A DNA stretch of 40,672 nucleotides, taken from assembly GCA_023410885.1 (NCBI GenBank), contig JAEYPI010000050.1:1-40672 (forward strand), read 5' to 3'. A program made the position numbers and the translations under genes. Below, piece by piece: positions 32,662 to 40,672 of this stretch. How positions within the stretch are numbered: the stretch's first letter is position 1; every line of letters begins with the position of its first letter. This stretch comes from Bacillota bacterium (GTDB lineage Bacteria; Bacillota; Clostridia; DSM-8532). The notes below the pieces were generated by a model. The model had not been told where the DNA came from. It ran no database searches and saw only the letters and a list, made by a program, of their open reading frames with translations.

Positions 32662-33639
32662 CTAGCGCTTTTCCAGATATTTAGTGGGATCGGTGGGTAC
32701 ATCGTTAATCCGAACCTCAAAATGGAGATGGGTACTGGTGGAGGTTCCTGTGTTGCCCATGGCCGCTATTTTTTGGCCCTTCTTAACCCAATCGCCTTCC
32801 TTCACACTATAAGCACTTAAATGGCCATAAAGGGATTTCAAGCCATTTCCATGATCAATTATAACACATTTTCCGTATCCGCCGTTTAGGCCTGCAAGCG
32901 TAACCTTGCCTGTTCCGGCTGCATAGATGGCAGCCCCTTTTGTATCACCTATATCAATACCGTCATGTGTAATATAGCGATTGTAAATAGGATGGAGACG
33001 TCTACCGTATCCAGAATCAATGCGGGTATAATTATCAATGGGCCAATAGGTTGGCAGCGAATCTAAATACTTGGTTAGCTCGATTTCTTTTTTAGCGATT
33101 TGGCTTGAAATATCGTCTTCTGAAAGTTTTGCGGTTTGCACGGTTTCAATCAGGCTGCGAAGCTCGGTTAAGCTTTCCTTAAATGTAATTTCCTTTGAAG
33201 CCCCTCGGCTTACTTTTTTTATGGTTTGCAGATTCTTATCAACGTAAGAGACAACCAAATCCTCATATTCTGTTTTATATTCTTCTATTGCACTATCGGA
33301 TATGGTTTGGGCTGAGGTGGCTGCCGTTATGAGCTCAGAGGTCTCAACCAGTTTCTCTGTCTGCTCAGCAAGGATGTCTTCCAGTTTGTTTTTCTGGTCG
33401 AGTATGAGCGATAGTTCCTGTGCGTGCTTTGCTTTGAGGTCCTGATTCTGTTGCACGACAGAGAGTGTATATCCTGTGAGCATCAAGAGGGCTACGAGCA
33501 TGATAGCTGTTGCAGAGAGGAGGGTTGTCCGATAGTTATTGATTCTGATGGTGTGTACGTTGCCCTTGCGATGAGGGACAAACATAAAGGACAAATAATT
33601 CTGTCGTTTAACAGAAATTTTGCCTGTTTTCTTTTTCAT
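32662..33639 (-). CDS. Membrane-anchored M23-family murein endopeptidase
   Basis: About 325 residues. A basic N-terminus (KKKTGKISVKRQN) precedes one membrane helix at about 38-60, then a coiled coil of roughly 130 residues (LSLILDQKNKLEDILAEQTE). The C-terminal M23 peptidase domain has zinc ligands in ITHDGIDIG and STHLHFEVR; SGYGRRLHPIYNRYITHDG is typical. Predicted to cleave peptidoglycan cross-links outside the membrane. AAGGAGTGACAAT precedes ATG at 33639. First gene of the minus-strand operon with bactofilin. Confidence 0.94.
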   Translation of the reverse strand: MKKKTGKISVKRQNYLSFMFVPHRKGNVHTIRINNYRTTLLSATAIMLVALLMLTGYTLSVVQQNQDLKAKHAQELSLILDQKNKLEDILAEQTEKLVETSELITAATSAQTISDSAIEEYKTEYEDLVVSYVDKNLQTIKKVSRGASKEITFKESLTELRSLIETVQTAKLSEDDISSQIAKKEIELTKYLDSLPTYWPIDNYTRIDSGYGRRLHPIYNRYITHDGIDIGDTKGAAIYAAGTGKVTLAGLNGGYGKCVIIDHGNGLKSLYGHLSAYSVKEGDWVKKGQKIAAMGNTGTSTSTHLHFEVRINDVPTDPTKYLEKR

Positions 33640-33760
33640 ATTGTCACTCCTTAACATACCCCTTTTTAAAAATAAAATAAATTAAATGTTTTCTCTTAAC
33701 CAGCCGATATCATTATAATATATTATCTCCACAAAGAGAAGATTCTTCCGAGAATTTGTT

Positions 33761-33789
33761 TTGAACTTCTTCCAATGTTGGTATATGAT
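33761..33789 (+). promoter_or_regulatory. Promoter for the chemoreceptor gene
   Basis: TTGAAC at 33761-33766, a 17-base spacer and TATGAT at 33784-33789. It lies in the 197-base divergent region between the M23 peptidase and chemoreceptor genes. Confidence 0.5.
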
Positions 33790-33836
33790 AGAGCATATAC
33801 GGCTTCCACTCAAATCAGAAATTTCAGAGGATGCAT

Positions 33837-36269
33837 ATGACAAAGACAACAATTAAAAGTAAAGTATACATAGGTTTTATTTTTCTGGTTGTTCTATCAG
33901 TCCTTTTAGTGGGTGTTATTTCCTGGTTTGCAGGAGGCTATGTGCTCGAAGGTGCGAGAGAAATTCGCTATAATTCTTCACTCACGCAAAAGGGTGAGGA
34001 GATACGCGCCTTATCCGATGAAAAACACAATCTTCTCTTGCAAGGTTTGCTGGAAAAACAGGAGATTTCCGCAGCAATTTCCAAAACCGACCAGGCAATT
34101 GACAATGCCTGTGCCACCCTTCTTTCTGAACTATCAGCCTTTGATGTCGCATCCAGTGAGGAGGCCGGAAAGGCCCAAACTTTAATCCAGTCCATTCTTG
34201 AGAAGGAAAAAGCCATAACTGAAATCTACAATCGCATGATTGCGCCAACTATAACAGGAGCTGATGAAGAGAAGCTCGAAGCCGCTATTGAAGATGCAGT
34301 ATCTTCACTGGCACTTTTATCCAACGATCTATCATCACAAAGCCAAACATATACTGAAAAGCTGCTCGCCGGTGTTAAGGCCGTGGAAGATGAGCTTTTA
34401 AACAATAGTGCGGTCGTTCAGGAGATTCTTGGACAAGCTCAGCAAGACTTGGTTTCAACACAGAATTTTCACCAGAAATTAGAGAAGCATAGGGTAAAAA
34501 CAGAGGAGCTTCTTGCCCTTCATCAATCTAGTATTGATACCTTAACTGAGCTTGCTGAAAAGGCTGTGCAAGCAACTATGCTACCTGCCTTAGAGGCCTC
34601 TCAACTTCCTGTCATTGATTTTTCCCAATCCATTGCCGAGCAAGCAAAAGAGGCAGAGGCTGTCATGTCCACTCTATCCGAGCTCTTAGTGTTTGAAGAA
34701 GCCTTGGCTGCTCAAATATCGGGACTTAATACCTCCTTTGAGCAGATAGATTTATCCGCTCTTCAGGAGCTTATCGACCAAAGTAAAGCCATTGAAAAAG
34801 CACGCGTTCTGGCTCTTGAGCTTCAGGCCAAGGGCGCCATGGCTGTACAAACAGGTAACCTCACAGCGCTTGAGGAGCTTAACGCAACAAAGATGCCTGA
34901 ATTGAAAACGGTACTGCAGCAAGCCATACCACCTAATAATCCCGGCCCTGACCAGTTAGATCAAGCCGCTTTGGCCATGGAGCAGGCTATTGTTAGCCTT
35001 AAGGCCGTCAAATCCGACCAAAAGCACGAGGGTGTGCAGCAAATTAAGGCGAAACGTAATGAACTAACGCCTCAGATTCAGGAAATGAATCAAATTCTTC
35101 AAACACACTTCGAAGCGAATATTACAGCTACCCAAAATGTAGAGGCCTTTATCATCCAGTCCCTCATCATACTTGCGGTCATTTCCTTATTGGTGGGTGT
35201 CTTGATGGCTTTCATTGTGTCTTCTTCTATTGTTAAGCCTATTCGACAAATGACAGGATTGCTCAAGAAGGCTGAACAGGGGGATATGAAGTCCCGAATT
35301 GATACCCCCATGGCCCGTGAGTTTTCACAGATGGCTCAAAGTGTCAATCATGTTTTGGATACACGGGAGCAGATTCTAAATGAAGCTCTTGCCGTCAACG
35401 ATTCTATCTCCATGATGCGTTCCCAGTTATCGGGGAGCTTCATGCAGAACAAGGAGCTGTTGAAGAATATGGCTCAGGGCATGGAGGATCTCTTAAAGTC
35501 GGTGAGGTCAAAGCCCATGGCCGTAAAGAGTGCAGAAGTGCTTGAGTCGGTTGAGCTTGACGCGGCGGTCACTCAGGAAGCTATCGACGTTACTGAAAGA
35601 AGTAAGCAAACGGCTCAAGAAGCAAAGGAAGCAATTATAAAGGCCTCGGTAACGGTTAAGGATATAGCAAAGCAAATTGAGCAGCTGGAGGGTTCCTCAG
35701 GCAAGATTGAGGAGATTACCAATACCATCACACAGATTGCTAAACGAACCAATCTGCTGGCTTTAAATGCAGCCATTGAGGCCGCTAAAGCCGGGGAGCA
35801 GGGCAGGGGCTTTGCTGTTTTGGCCGATGAAATCAGAAAATTGGCCGATGCCAGCGGCAATGCCGCAAAGGCCATTAAAATACAGCTTACTGACATTCAG
35901 GATCGCATTCAGCTCACCGTCCAGAACATGGACGAGGGTGTCAGTGGTGTGGAGCAAGGTGCCAAGGGTATTACCGATGTTCATCAATCCATTGAGGATA
36001 TTACTGAGCGGGTACGTCAGGTTTTGGGAACGCTGGACGATTATGCTCAAAAAAGCAACAAGCAGCTTATGGCCAACCAACAGCTTATGGAAACCATTAG
36101 CACCCTGAACCAGACTACCGACGCCTTGTATGAAACCGGTCAGAGCATGGATTTAAAGCTGAAGGACTCAAAAACCAATATTACTGAGATGGAGCGTATC
36201 GAAAGCATGCTTCATTCCGCTTCCACAAGGCTCAATGGTATATTGAACCAATATAAAGGGAAAGCTTAG
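33837..36269 (+). CDS. Methyl-accepting chemotaxis protein with long helical sensor region
   Basis: About 810 residues. The first membrane helix is at about 12-34, and the second near 440-462 (IIQSLIILAVISLLVGVLMA), followed by a HAMP domain (SIVKPIRQMTGLLKKAEQGD). The signalling hairpin tip is RTNLLALNAAIEAAKAGEQG, then RGFAVLADEIRKLAD, which contacts CheA and CheW. The roughly 400-residue external part is almost wholly helical, rich in A, E, L and Q, with no Cache-like pattern. No CheR-binding pentapeptide is at the C-terminus. ATG at 33837 is preferred to 33831 because CAGAGG is properly spaced. A terminator follows. Together with the FlhB-tail protein it suggests a motile organism. Confidence 0.92.
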   Translation: MTKTTIKSKVYIGFIFLVVLSVLLVGVISWFAGGYVLEGAREIRYNSSLTQKGEEIRALSDEKHNLLLQGLLEKQEISAAISKTDQAIDNACATLLSELSAFDVASSEEAGKAQTLIQSILEKEKAITEIYNRMIAPTITGADEEKLEAAIEDAVSSLALLSNDLSSQSQTYTEKLLAGVKAVEDELLNNSAVVQEILGQAQQDLVSTQNFHQKLEKHRVKTEELLALHQSSIDTLTELAEKAVQATMLPALEASQLPVIDFSQSIAEQAKEAEAVMSTLSELLVFEEALAAQISGLNTSFEQIDLSALQELIDQSKAIEKARVLALELQAKGAMAVQTGNLTALEELNATKMPELKTVLQQAIPPNNPGPDQLDQAALAMEQAIVSLKAVKSDQKHEGVQQIKAKRNELTPQIQEMNQILQTHFEANITATQNVEAFIIQSLIILAVISLLVGVLMAFIVSSSIVKPIRQMTGLLKKAEQGDMKSRIDTPMAREFSQMAQSVNHVLDTREQILNEALAVNDSISMMRSQLSGSFMQNKELLKNMAQGMEDLLKSVRSKPMAVKSAEVLESVELDAAVTQEAIDVTERSKQTAQEAKEAIIKASVTVKDIAKQIEQLEGSSGKIEEITNTITQIAKRTNLLALNAAIEAAKAGEQGRGFAVLADEIRKLADASGNAAKAIKIQLTDIQDRIQLTVQNMDEGVSGVEQGAKGITDVHQSIEDITERVRQVLGTLDDYAQKSNKQLMANQQLMETISTLNQTTDALYETGQSMDLKLKDSKTNITEMERIESMLHSASTRLNGILNQYKGKA

Positions 36270-36324
36270 TGAACCAAAGGCGTTCCGGTAAAGGAATTTA
36301 AGGTTATTCACTAAAAACACAGAG

Positions 36325-36385
36325 AAAAGGGGATATTCCGCAGCTAGAACCATCAACCTCAGACAGCGGAGATATCTCCTTTTAG
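36325..36385 (+). terminator. Terminator after the chemoreceptor gene
   Basis: AAAAGG-GATAT-CCGC pairs with GCGG-ATATC-CCTTTT through a long imperfect stem, followed by TTTTAGTTTC. It is 55 bases beyond the stop codon. Confidence 0.65.
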
Positions 36386-36483
36386 TTTCAAATAATATCC
36401 TGTTGTAGGATTGGGTGTTTCCTAAAAGGGCCTGTTAGCGTATAATTTTGAATACTGTAACGAATTAAATAGAAGGAGAAACT

Positions 36484-37845
36484 ATGGTTAAGCAACATGA
36501 GCTATTAGAAATAGAGATTACAAGCATGACCCATGAGGGCATGGGTGTGGGTAAAAAGGACGGCTTTGCTGTTTTCGTGCAAGGCGCTATTGAAGGAGAG
36601 CGGGTCAGGGCCAAGGTGATCAAGGTCCTCAAAAGCTATGCCATCGCCCGGGTCGAGGAATTCCTCGAAAAAAGCCCCCATCGGACGGAAGCCTTTTGTC
36701 CCGTCTATAAGCGCTGCGGCGGCTGCAGCCTGCAGCACATGTCCTATGAAAAGACCCTGACCTTTAAGCGTCAGGTTGTGGTGGATAATTTAACCCGGAT
36801 CGGCGGTCTTTCCGATTTGGTTATTCACGAGACCCTGGGTATGAACGATCCCCGGAACTATCGAAATAAAGCACAGTATCCTGTCGGCATGGGCAGAAAC
36901 GGCGTAGTGGCAGGTTTTTTTGCAAGGCGCAGCCATGAAATTGTAGATACATCTCAATGTGATATTCAGCATCCCCTAAGTGACAAGGCCAAAGAGATTG
37001 TAATGGGCTATGTCCAAGCACTCAATATCCCTGTTTATAATGAGGTGACAGGCCAGGGCCTCATCCGTCATGTTGTAACCAAGGTTGGCTTTAATACCGG
37101 GGAAATCATGGTCATTATCGTTGCCACACGTCCTGAGCTACCCAAGCTTAACAAGCTCCTTTATCGCCTAAAAAGGGATATTCCCGGTCTGGCCAGCGTG
37201 ATCCTCAATGTGAATGCCAAGCCCGGAAATGTGGTATTGGGTAACAGGAATATAACGCTTTTTGGCAAGGATACCATTGAGGATACCCTTGGAAATCTGA
37301 CCTTTGAAATATCCCCCCTTTCCTTCTATCAGGTCAATTCTGTACAAACCGAGGTGCTCTATCAAAAGGCCATTGAATATGCTAATTTGCAAGGCCATGA
37401 AACGGTTTTTGATCTTTATTGCGGTATTGGCACCATCAGCCTTTTTGCAGCTGCGAAAGCCAAAAAGGTCATTGGGGTAGAGGTTGAGCCCGAAGCCATC
37501 GAAGCGGCAAAAAATAACGCTAAACGAAATGACATAGCGAACACCGAATTCCACTTGGGTGAGGTTGAAAAGGCGGTCCCCGATCTTTATGAAAAGGGTG
37601 AGAAGGCCGATGTGGTATTCATTGACCCACCACGCAAGGGCTGTGACGAGGCCCTGCTAAAAACGCTGGTGGACATGTCCCCCAGCCGCATTGTCTATGT
37701 CTCCTGCAACCCTTCTACCTTGGCACGAGACTTGAAGTATTTAACCGGAGCGGGCTTTGAGGTTAAGGAGGTACAGCCTGTAGATATGTTTCCTTGGACG
37801 GAACATGTTGAGACAGTAGTATTGATGTCACAAAACGATAAATAA
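36484..37845 (+). CDS. rlmD: 23S rRNA (uracil-5-)-methyltransferase RlmD/RumA type
   Basis: Makes 5-methyluridine in 23S rRNA. 453 residues. An N-terminal TRAM domain spans about residues 1-60 (GMGVGKKDGFAVFVQGAIEG). An iron-sulfur cysteine set lies in CPVYKRCGGCSLQHM. In the SAM-dependent domain, VFDLYCGIGTISLFAA is the SAM motif and VSCNPSTLARDLKYL carries the catalytic cysteine. AGAAGGAGAAACT precedes ATG. A TATAAT at 36441-36446 may be its -10, but no good -35 is present. Firmicutes have several RumA paralogues with different target sites, so the exact uridine is not fixed by sequence. Confidence 0.92.
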   Translation: MVKQHELLEIEITSMTHEGMGVGKKDGFAVFVQGAIEGERVRAKVIKVLKSYAIARVEEFLEKSPHRTEAFCPVYKRCGGCSLQHMSYEKTLTFKRQVVVDNLTRIGGLSDLVIHETLGMNDPRNYRNKAQYPVGMGRNGVVAGFFARRSHEIVDTSQCDIQHPLSDKAKEIVMGYVQALNIPVYNEVTGQGLIRHVVTKVGFNTGEIMVIIVATRPELPKLNKLLYRLKRDIPGLASVILNVNAKPGNVVLGNRNITLFGKDTIEDTLGNLTFEISPLSFYQVNSVQTEVLYQKAIEYANLQGHETVFDLYCGIGTISLFAAAKAKKVIGVEVEPEAIEAAKNNAKRNDIANTEFHLGEVEKAVPDLYEKGEKADVVFIDPPRKGCDEALLKTLVDMSPSRIVYVSCNPSTLARDLKYLTGAGFEVKEVQPVDMFPWTEHVETVVLMSQNDK

Positions 37846-37929
37846 TAGGCCAGTAAAGGAAAATCAAAGGTTTCCAGACTTTCGGTATTGATTGCTGATA
37901 GCTGGGAACCTTATTTTTCTATCTTTAAT

Positions 37930-38231
37930 TGTAGCCCCGGTTTAAGAGTATTCTTGGGTGGAGGCCATGGAACTGCTGGAGCTATTGTTATTTGTGTGGT
38001 TCGGCCTTACCTGGTCAAGAGTTATATTAACAGACAAATTCTAGGATCTGGCGTCAGGGCCAAACAGCTGAAACGGTTGTGGTGCAGCACATCGTTACCA
38101 AAGGAACTATAGTAGAAATGTGCAAAATGGAATTCTCTGCACTGCGTGAAGAGCTTGGTAAAATAACAAATAGCTGCGGAAAATCCATTATAGAGATGCT
38201 CGCGGCTTCTTTGGATATTGGATCCTTATAA
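37930..38231 (+). pseudogene. Frameshifted C-terminal remnant of a phage-type SNF2/DEAD helicase
   Basis: Pieces of one conserved region lie in successive frames. GGHG is followed in another frame by LLLFVWFGLTWS, then after a frameshift by QELY, a stop codon at 38028-38030, and QTNSRIWRQGQTAETVVVQH then IVTKGTI. This matches the end of phage-type SNF2-like helicases (VWFGLTWS-ELYQQTNARLWRQGQ, the motif V-VI region). At least one frameshift and one stop interrupt it. After GTI the sequence no longer resembles the family and runs as EFSALREELGKITNSCGKS to a stop at 38229. A relic of prophage DNA. Confidence 0.78.
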
Positions 38232-38291
38232 TGAATATTAGATTCATTTAATCTAAAGATTTTAAGTTATTTAAGCCAGCATGTAAGATAC

Positions 38292-38632
38292 GTGCAAAAA
38301 TACTTAACCTTCGAGGTGAGTAATAGGCTTAATGCAGAGGACGGGGAAGATGTTAAGAGGCATTTTGTAATGAAAAACTACTTATTGGATTATTGGGGTG
38401 ATGGAAAGGAATATTACCGTCCTACCACAGCTAGAATAATCTCAGCTATTTATACAAAGGAAGGGAAAGCAACGAACAGCAAATCCAATTGGAGATTGAA
38501 CCTGGTAATCTAAAGGAAGATGGAAGGATTTTATTACTTCCAAGTTTAACAAATATCTACGGCTTAAATTACAGTTATCCACGCCTACCCATAGTATATA
38601 TTGGGGAGGATGAATGGGTAGGAACTAATTAA
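38292..38632 (+). pseudogene. Unrecognised gene with a frameshift
   Basis: A first frame opens at GTG 38292 (KYLTFEVSNRLNAEDGEDVK, then NYLLDYWGDGKEYYRPTTAR) and becomes implausible near 38460. A second frame continues with good coding character (QQIQLEIEPGNLKEDGRILL, then LPSLTNIYGLNYSYPRLPIV) to a stop at 38632. Joined, it would be about 110 residues. I do not recognise the family, and no convincing ribosome binding site is present. It lies between a helicase relic and an IS66 relic, so decay is likely, though a sequencing error would give the same picture. Confidence 0.45.
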
Positions 38633-38663
38633 AACCTATACAAACAAATAGGTAAGTATGATA

Positions 38664-38708
38664 AAAGGGCTGAGCGCATCATTTCAACATTGCTTTCAGC
38701 CCTTTTTC
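38664..38708 (+). terminator. Rho-independent terminator
   Basis: AAAGGGCTGA and TCAGCCCTTT are perfect 10-base arms, followed by TTCTT. It terminates whatever transcript covers the frameshifted gene ending at 38632. Confidence 0.75.
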
Positions 38709-38754
38709 TTATTTTGTCATAAGTATGGAATTATGCTTTCTTATACTTTAGAAT

Positions 38755-39021
38755 GTAAGCGTCAAATAAAACAGTGCCTAATACAAGCCGAAAGTTGATT
38801 TCAATGATCACTTTTCGGCTTTGTTGCAGAATGTCTGTACTTCTGGATTCCATGGAAGGAAATCTTCAAGAAAAGCTGGTTCCTCATCGAACCGTACCCA
38901 TGCATCAAGAATTGGTTTCAAACGTTCGTGACGTTGTTTTTCCTTCTCAGCAGGCGTTAGATTTTCTATCTCATCCTCTATTTTAAAAAGTTTTTTGCAA
39001 TACAGGATTTTTTATGTCGCA
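38755..39021 (-). mobile_element. IS66-family remnant: one end plus internally deleted transposase
   Basis: GTAAGCGTC at 38755 is an IS66-type terminal sequence, and on the minus strand the adjoining frame (38808-39021) encodes parts of the IS66 transposase TnpC. ILYCKKLFKIEDEIENLTPA, then EKEKQRHERLKPILDAW, represents the segment before the catalytic C-terminal region; FLEDFLPWNPEVQTFC represents the very end. About 100 residues between are missing, as is everything upstream. A hairpin with arms AGCCGAAA and TTTCGGCT (38786-38820) lies beside the stop codon. No second terminal repeat or target duplication is visible. Confidence 0.7.
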
Positions 39022-39039
39022 ATTTGTCATTGATAGTTG

Positions 39040-39067
39040 TTTTCAGAAAGATCATTTATGGTATAAT
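39040..39067 (+). promoter_or_regulatory. Promoter for the MATE exporter gene
   Basis: TTTTCA at 39040-39045, a 16-base spacer and TATAAT at 39062-39067. Transcription would begin near 39074, about 85 bases before the start codon. Confidence 0.45.
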
Positions 39068-39085
39068 GATTAAGCTAATTATTTG

Positions 39086-39111
39086 ATGCAATCAAAACTA
39101 AAAGATTGCAT
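39086..39111. promoter_or_regulatory. Dyad in the leader of the MATE gene
   Basis: ATGCAATC and GATTGCAT are perfect 8-base arms, 10 bases apart, shortly after the predicted transcription start, followed by TATTTTTA. It could be an operator, or an attenuator hairpin with a short U-run. Confidence 0.45.
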
Positions 39112-39157
39112 TATTTTTATGTTATTGACGGGTTAGAAAGGAACTGATTGCAGCAAT

Positions 39158-40525
39158 ATGAGGAAAGCTTCGATTGAAAGGAATCTCACTGAAGGTAACG
39201 TTGCTAAACTTCTAATACAGTTTGCATTGCCTTTTATGTTTTCAAATCTCATACAAAGTCTTTACAACGTAGCAGATATGTTGATAGTTGGTATTTACTC
39301 GGGGACTGCTGCCATTTCCGGGGTGAATATAGGCGGGCAGGTTACACTTATTTTGACGAATATTATTGTTGGACTGACAGTTGGTGGTACCGTTATTATT
39401 GGTCAGTATCTGGGCTCTGGAGATAGAAAGGGCGTAAAAGAAACAATTAGTACATTGCTCACTTTTCTTATTATTGTTGGTATTGCCTTAACCGTTATCA
39501 TGTTGATTCTTTCAGATGAAGTACTCAGGTTAATGCAAACACCACAGGAGTCCTATCAGCAGGCAAGGGATTATCTTGATGTTACCCTGCTGGGAACGGT
39601 ATTTATTTTCGGATATAATGCATTTTCTGCTATTCTGAGAGCTTTTGGTGATAGTAGAAGACCCTTGATTTTCGTATCCATAGCCTGCACAATCAATGTC
39701 GTTCTGGATCTATTGCTTGTTGGCGTATTTGGCATGGAAGCAAAGGGTGCAGCGATCGCAACTGTTATTTCACAGGCGATTAGCATGATTTTATGTATTA
39801 TTTACTTGATAAAAAGTGATTTTGTATTTGATTTTAAGCTTAGGTCATTTAAATTCATCAAAGAACGGTTCACTACAATTATACGGGTAGGTATACCAAT
39901 TTCGATCCAGAACGTTATTGTAAACTTATCATTTCTAGTGCTTACTACCATTGCGAATGGTATGGGCGTAAATGAATCCGCAGCCGTCGGTATTGTCGGT
40001 AAATATAATGGTTTTGCAATATTACCAGCCATTGCGGTTGGCTCTTCGGTCTCTGCAATGGTTGCTCAGAACATGGGCGCAGGAGCAATTGATCGCGCCA
40101 AAAAGACATTCTATACCGGTTTTACGCTTGCTTTTTCAATTACCTTTATAGTATTTGTTATTACACAAGTATTCCCTGAACAGATCTTATCTGTTTTTGA
40201 TGATGATCCGAATACGATTTCTGCCGGGGTAGAGTATATCAGGAGTTTTTCTTTTGATTACCTGATTGTACCTGCTACATTCTGTTTGAATGGCCTTGTT
40301 ACGGGTTCAGGACATACAATTATATCGTCAATATGCGGAATTCTGTCATCAATTGGTTTCCGTGTCCCCATGGCGATACTTCTTGGATTGGTTATGCAAA
40401 AAGGATTGTGGGGGTTGGGACTTGCAGCACCTATCGCCAGCTTAGCTTCCGGTTTGATTCTACTGATTTATTACGCTACGGGAAAATGGAAAAAGAATAA
40501 GGTTATCAAACATGCAGAATTGTAA
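39158..40525 (+). CDS. MATE-family multidrug/metabolite exporter
   Basis: 455 residues, about 12 membrane segments, using a sodium or proton gradient to export cationic compounds or drugs. The N-terminus is typical (EGNVAKLLIQFALPFMFSNL, then IQSLYNVADMLIVGIYSG). The second half mirrors it (IRVGIPISIQNVIVNLSFLV), as expected from the family's internal duplication. GSSVSAMVAQNMGAGAIDRA is a family landmark. No better start than ATG at 39158 exists; the ribosome binding site AAAGGAA is about 15 bases upstream, longer than usual, so translation may be weak. The substrate is unknown. Confidence 0.93.
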   Translation: MRKASIERNLTEGNVAKLLIQFALPFMFSNLIQSLYNVADMLIVGIYSGTAAISGVNIGGQVTLILTNIIVGLTVGGTVIIGQYLGSGDRKGVKETISTLLTFLIIVGIALTVIMLILSDEVLRLMQTPQESYQQARDYLDVTLLGTVFIFGYNAFSAILRAFGDSRRPLIFVSIACTINVVLDLLLVGVFGMEAKGAAIATVISQAISMILCIIYLIKSDFVFDFKLRSFKFIKERFTTIIRVGIPISIQNVIVNLSFLVLTTIANGMGVNESAAVGIVGKYNGFAILPAIAVGSSVSAMVAQNMGAGAIDRAKKTFYTGFTLAFSITFIVFVITQVFPEQILSVFDDDPNTISAGVEYIRSFSFDYLIVPATFCLNGLVTGSGHTIISSICGILSSIGFRVPMAILLGLVMQKGLWGLGLAAPIASLASGLILLIYYATGKWKKNKVIKHAEL

Positions 40526-40672
40526 TCGAGAGAAATAGCCGATCGCACTGCTTTGAAGGTTCAGAGAAGTTTTTGGATGATGATCTTCGTACTTGCTTTG
40601 ATATGGGTTATGGGAATCCAGATGATTTAATTGTTGATGCAACCAAGTCCAAATTGTGACGGCGGCCTTAAT
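40526..40672 (+). other. Unassigned 3' end of window
   Basis: After the exporter stop a short open frame reads SEKFLDDDLRTCFDMGYGNP then DDLIVDATKSKL before a TGA at about 40658. It has no start codon or ribosome binding site and I do not recognise it. It may be a gene fragment; the window ends too soon to decide. Confidence 0.3.

Noticed and set aside
38774..38986. 70-codon plus-strand open frame
   Set aside because: It is the complement of the IS66 transposase fragment, which has recognisable sequence on the minus strand.
1..40672. CRISPR array, toxin-antitoxin pair or defence island
   Set aside because: No regularly spaced direct repeats, no tRNA or rRNA gene, and no cas, toxin or restriction gene was recognised on either strand.

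Overview
The window looks like chromosome from an anaerobic or facultative Firmicute, most likely class Clostridia. The evidence is gene order (ylxM-ffh-rpsP-khpA, rplS-rbgA-rnhB, rlmN-PP2C-PASTA kinase-rsgA-rpe-thiN), near-consensus sigma-A promoters (TTGACA/17 bp/TATAAT), strong AGGAGG-type ribosome binding sites with some TTG/GTG starts, and families such as TSCPD, DUF362 and a chemoreceptor. No tRNA, rRNA, CRISPR array or intact mobile element was seen.

Region 1 (1-10320) is an uptake and catabolism locus. It holds the 3' end of an ABC-importer ATPase, two permeases, a lipoprotein solute-binding protein, a Gfo/Idh/MocA dehydrogenase, an RDD membrane protein, a GNAT acetyltransferase and a cytosolic alkaline-phosphatase-superfamily phosphodiesterase. 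A hairpin follows, then an RpiR-type regulator and a MalY/PatB-type PLP enzyme. The substrate cannot be read from sequence. A phosphorylated or phosphodiester-linked sugar or polyol is the working inference.

Region 2 (10321-13279) is one large secreted protein: a signal peptide, two tandem copies of a two-part OB-like unit, and a phosphodiesterase domain paralogous to the cytosolic enzyme of region 1. Its promoter carries a perfect palindrome over the predicted start site and a second dyad upstream.

Region 3 (13306-16957) is housekeeping: trmB and a TSCPD protein on the minus strand, back to back with ylxM, ffh, rpsP and khpA. Region 4 (16958-20558) breaks the usual order: rimM and trmD are not here, and in their place are a VOC-protein remnant, asd, a deleted hydroxyisobutyrate-dehydrogenase-type pseudogene and a DUF362 gene. 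Region 5 (20568-26035) resumes with rplS, rbgA, rnhB, a FliK-like/FlhB-tail pair, a YraN protein and a dipeptidase. Region 6 (26032-32205) is rlmN, PP2C phosphatase, PASTA kinase, rsgA, rpe and thiN, with its own promoter and a 48-bp tandem duplication at the end of the kinase gene.

Region 7 (32214-37845) has a bactofilin/M23 peptidase pair on the minus strand, a long helical chemoreceptor and rlmD. Region 8 (37846-39157) is a graveyard: a frameshifted phage-type SNF2 helicase tail, a frameshifted unknown gene and a one-ended, internally deleted IS66 remnant. Region 9 is a MATE exporter with a dyad between promoter and start codon.

The most distinctive material is the pair of phosphodiesterases (one cytosolic beside an importer, one secreted on OB-like repeats) around the RpiR/MalY genes, plus several well-resolved decay events.
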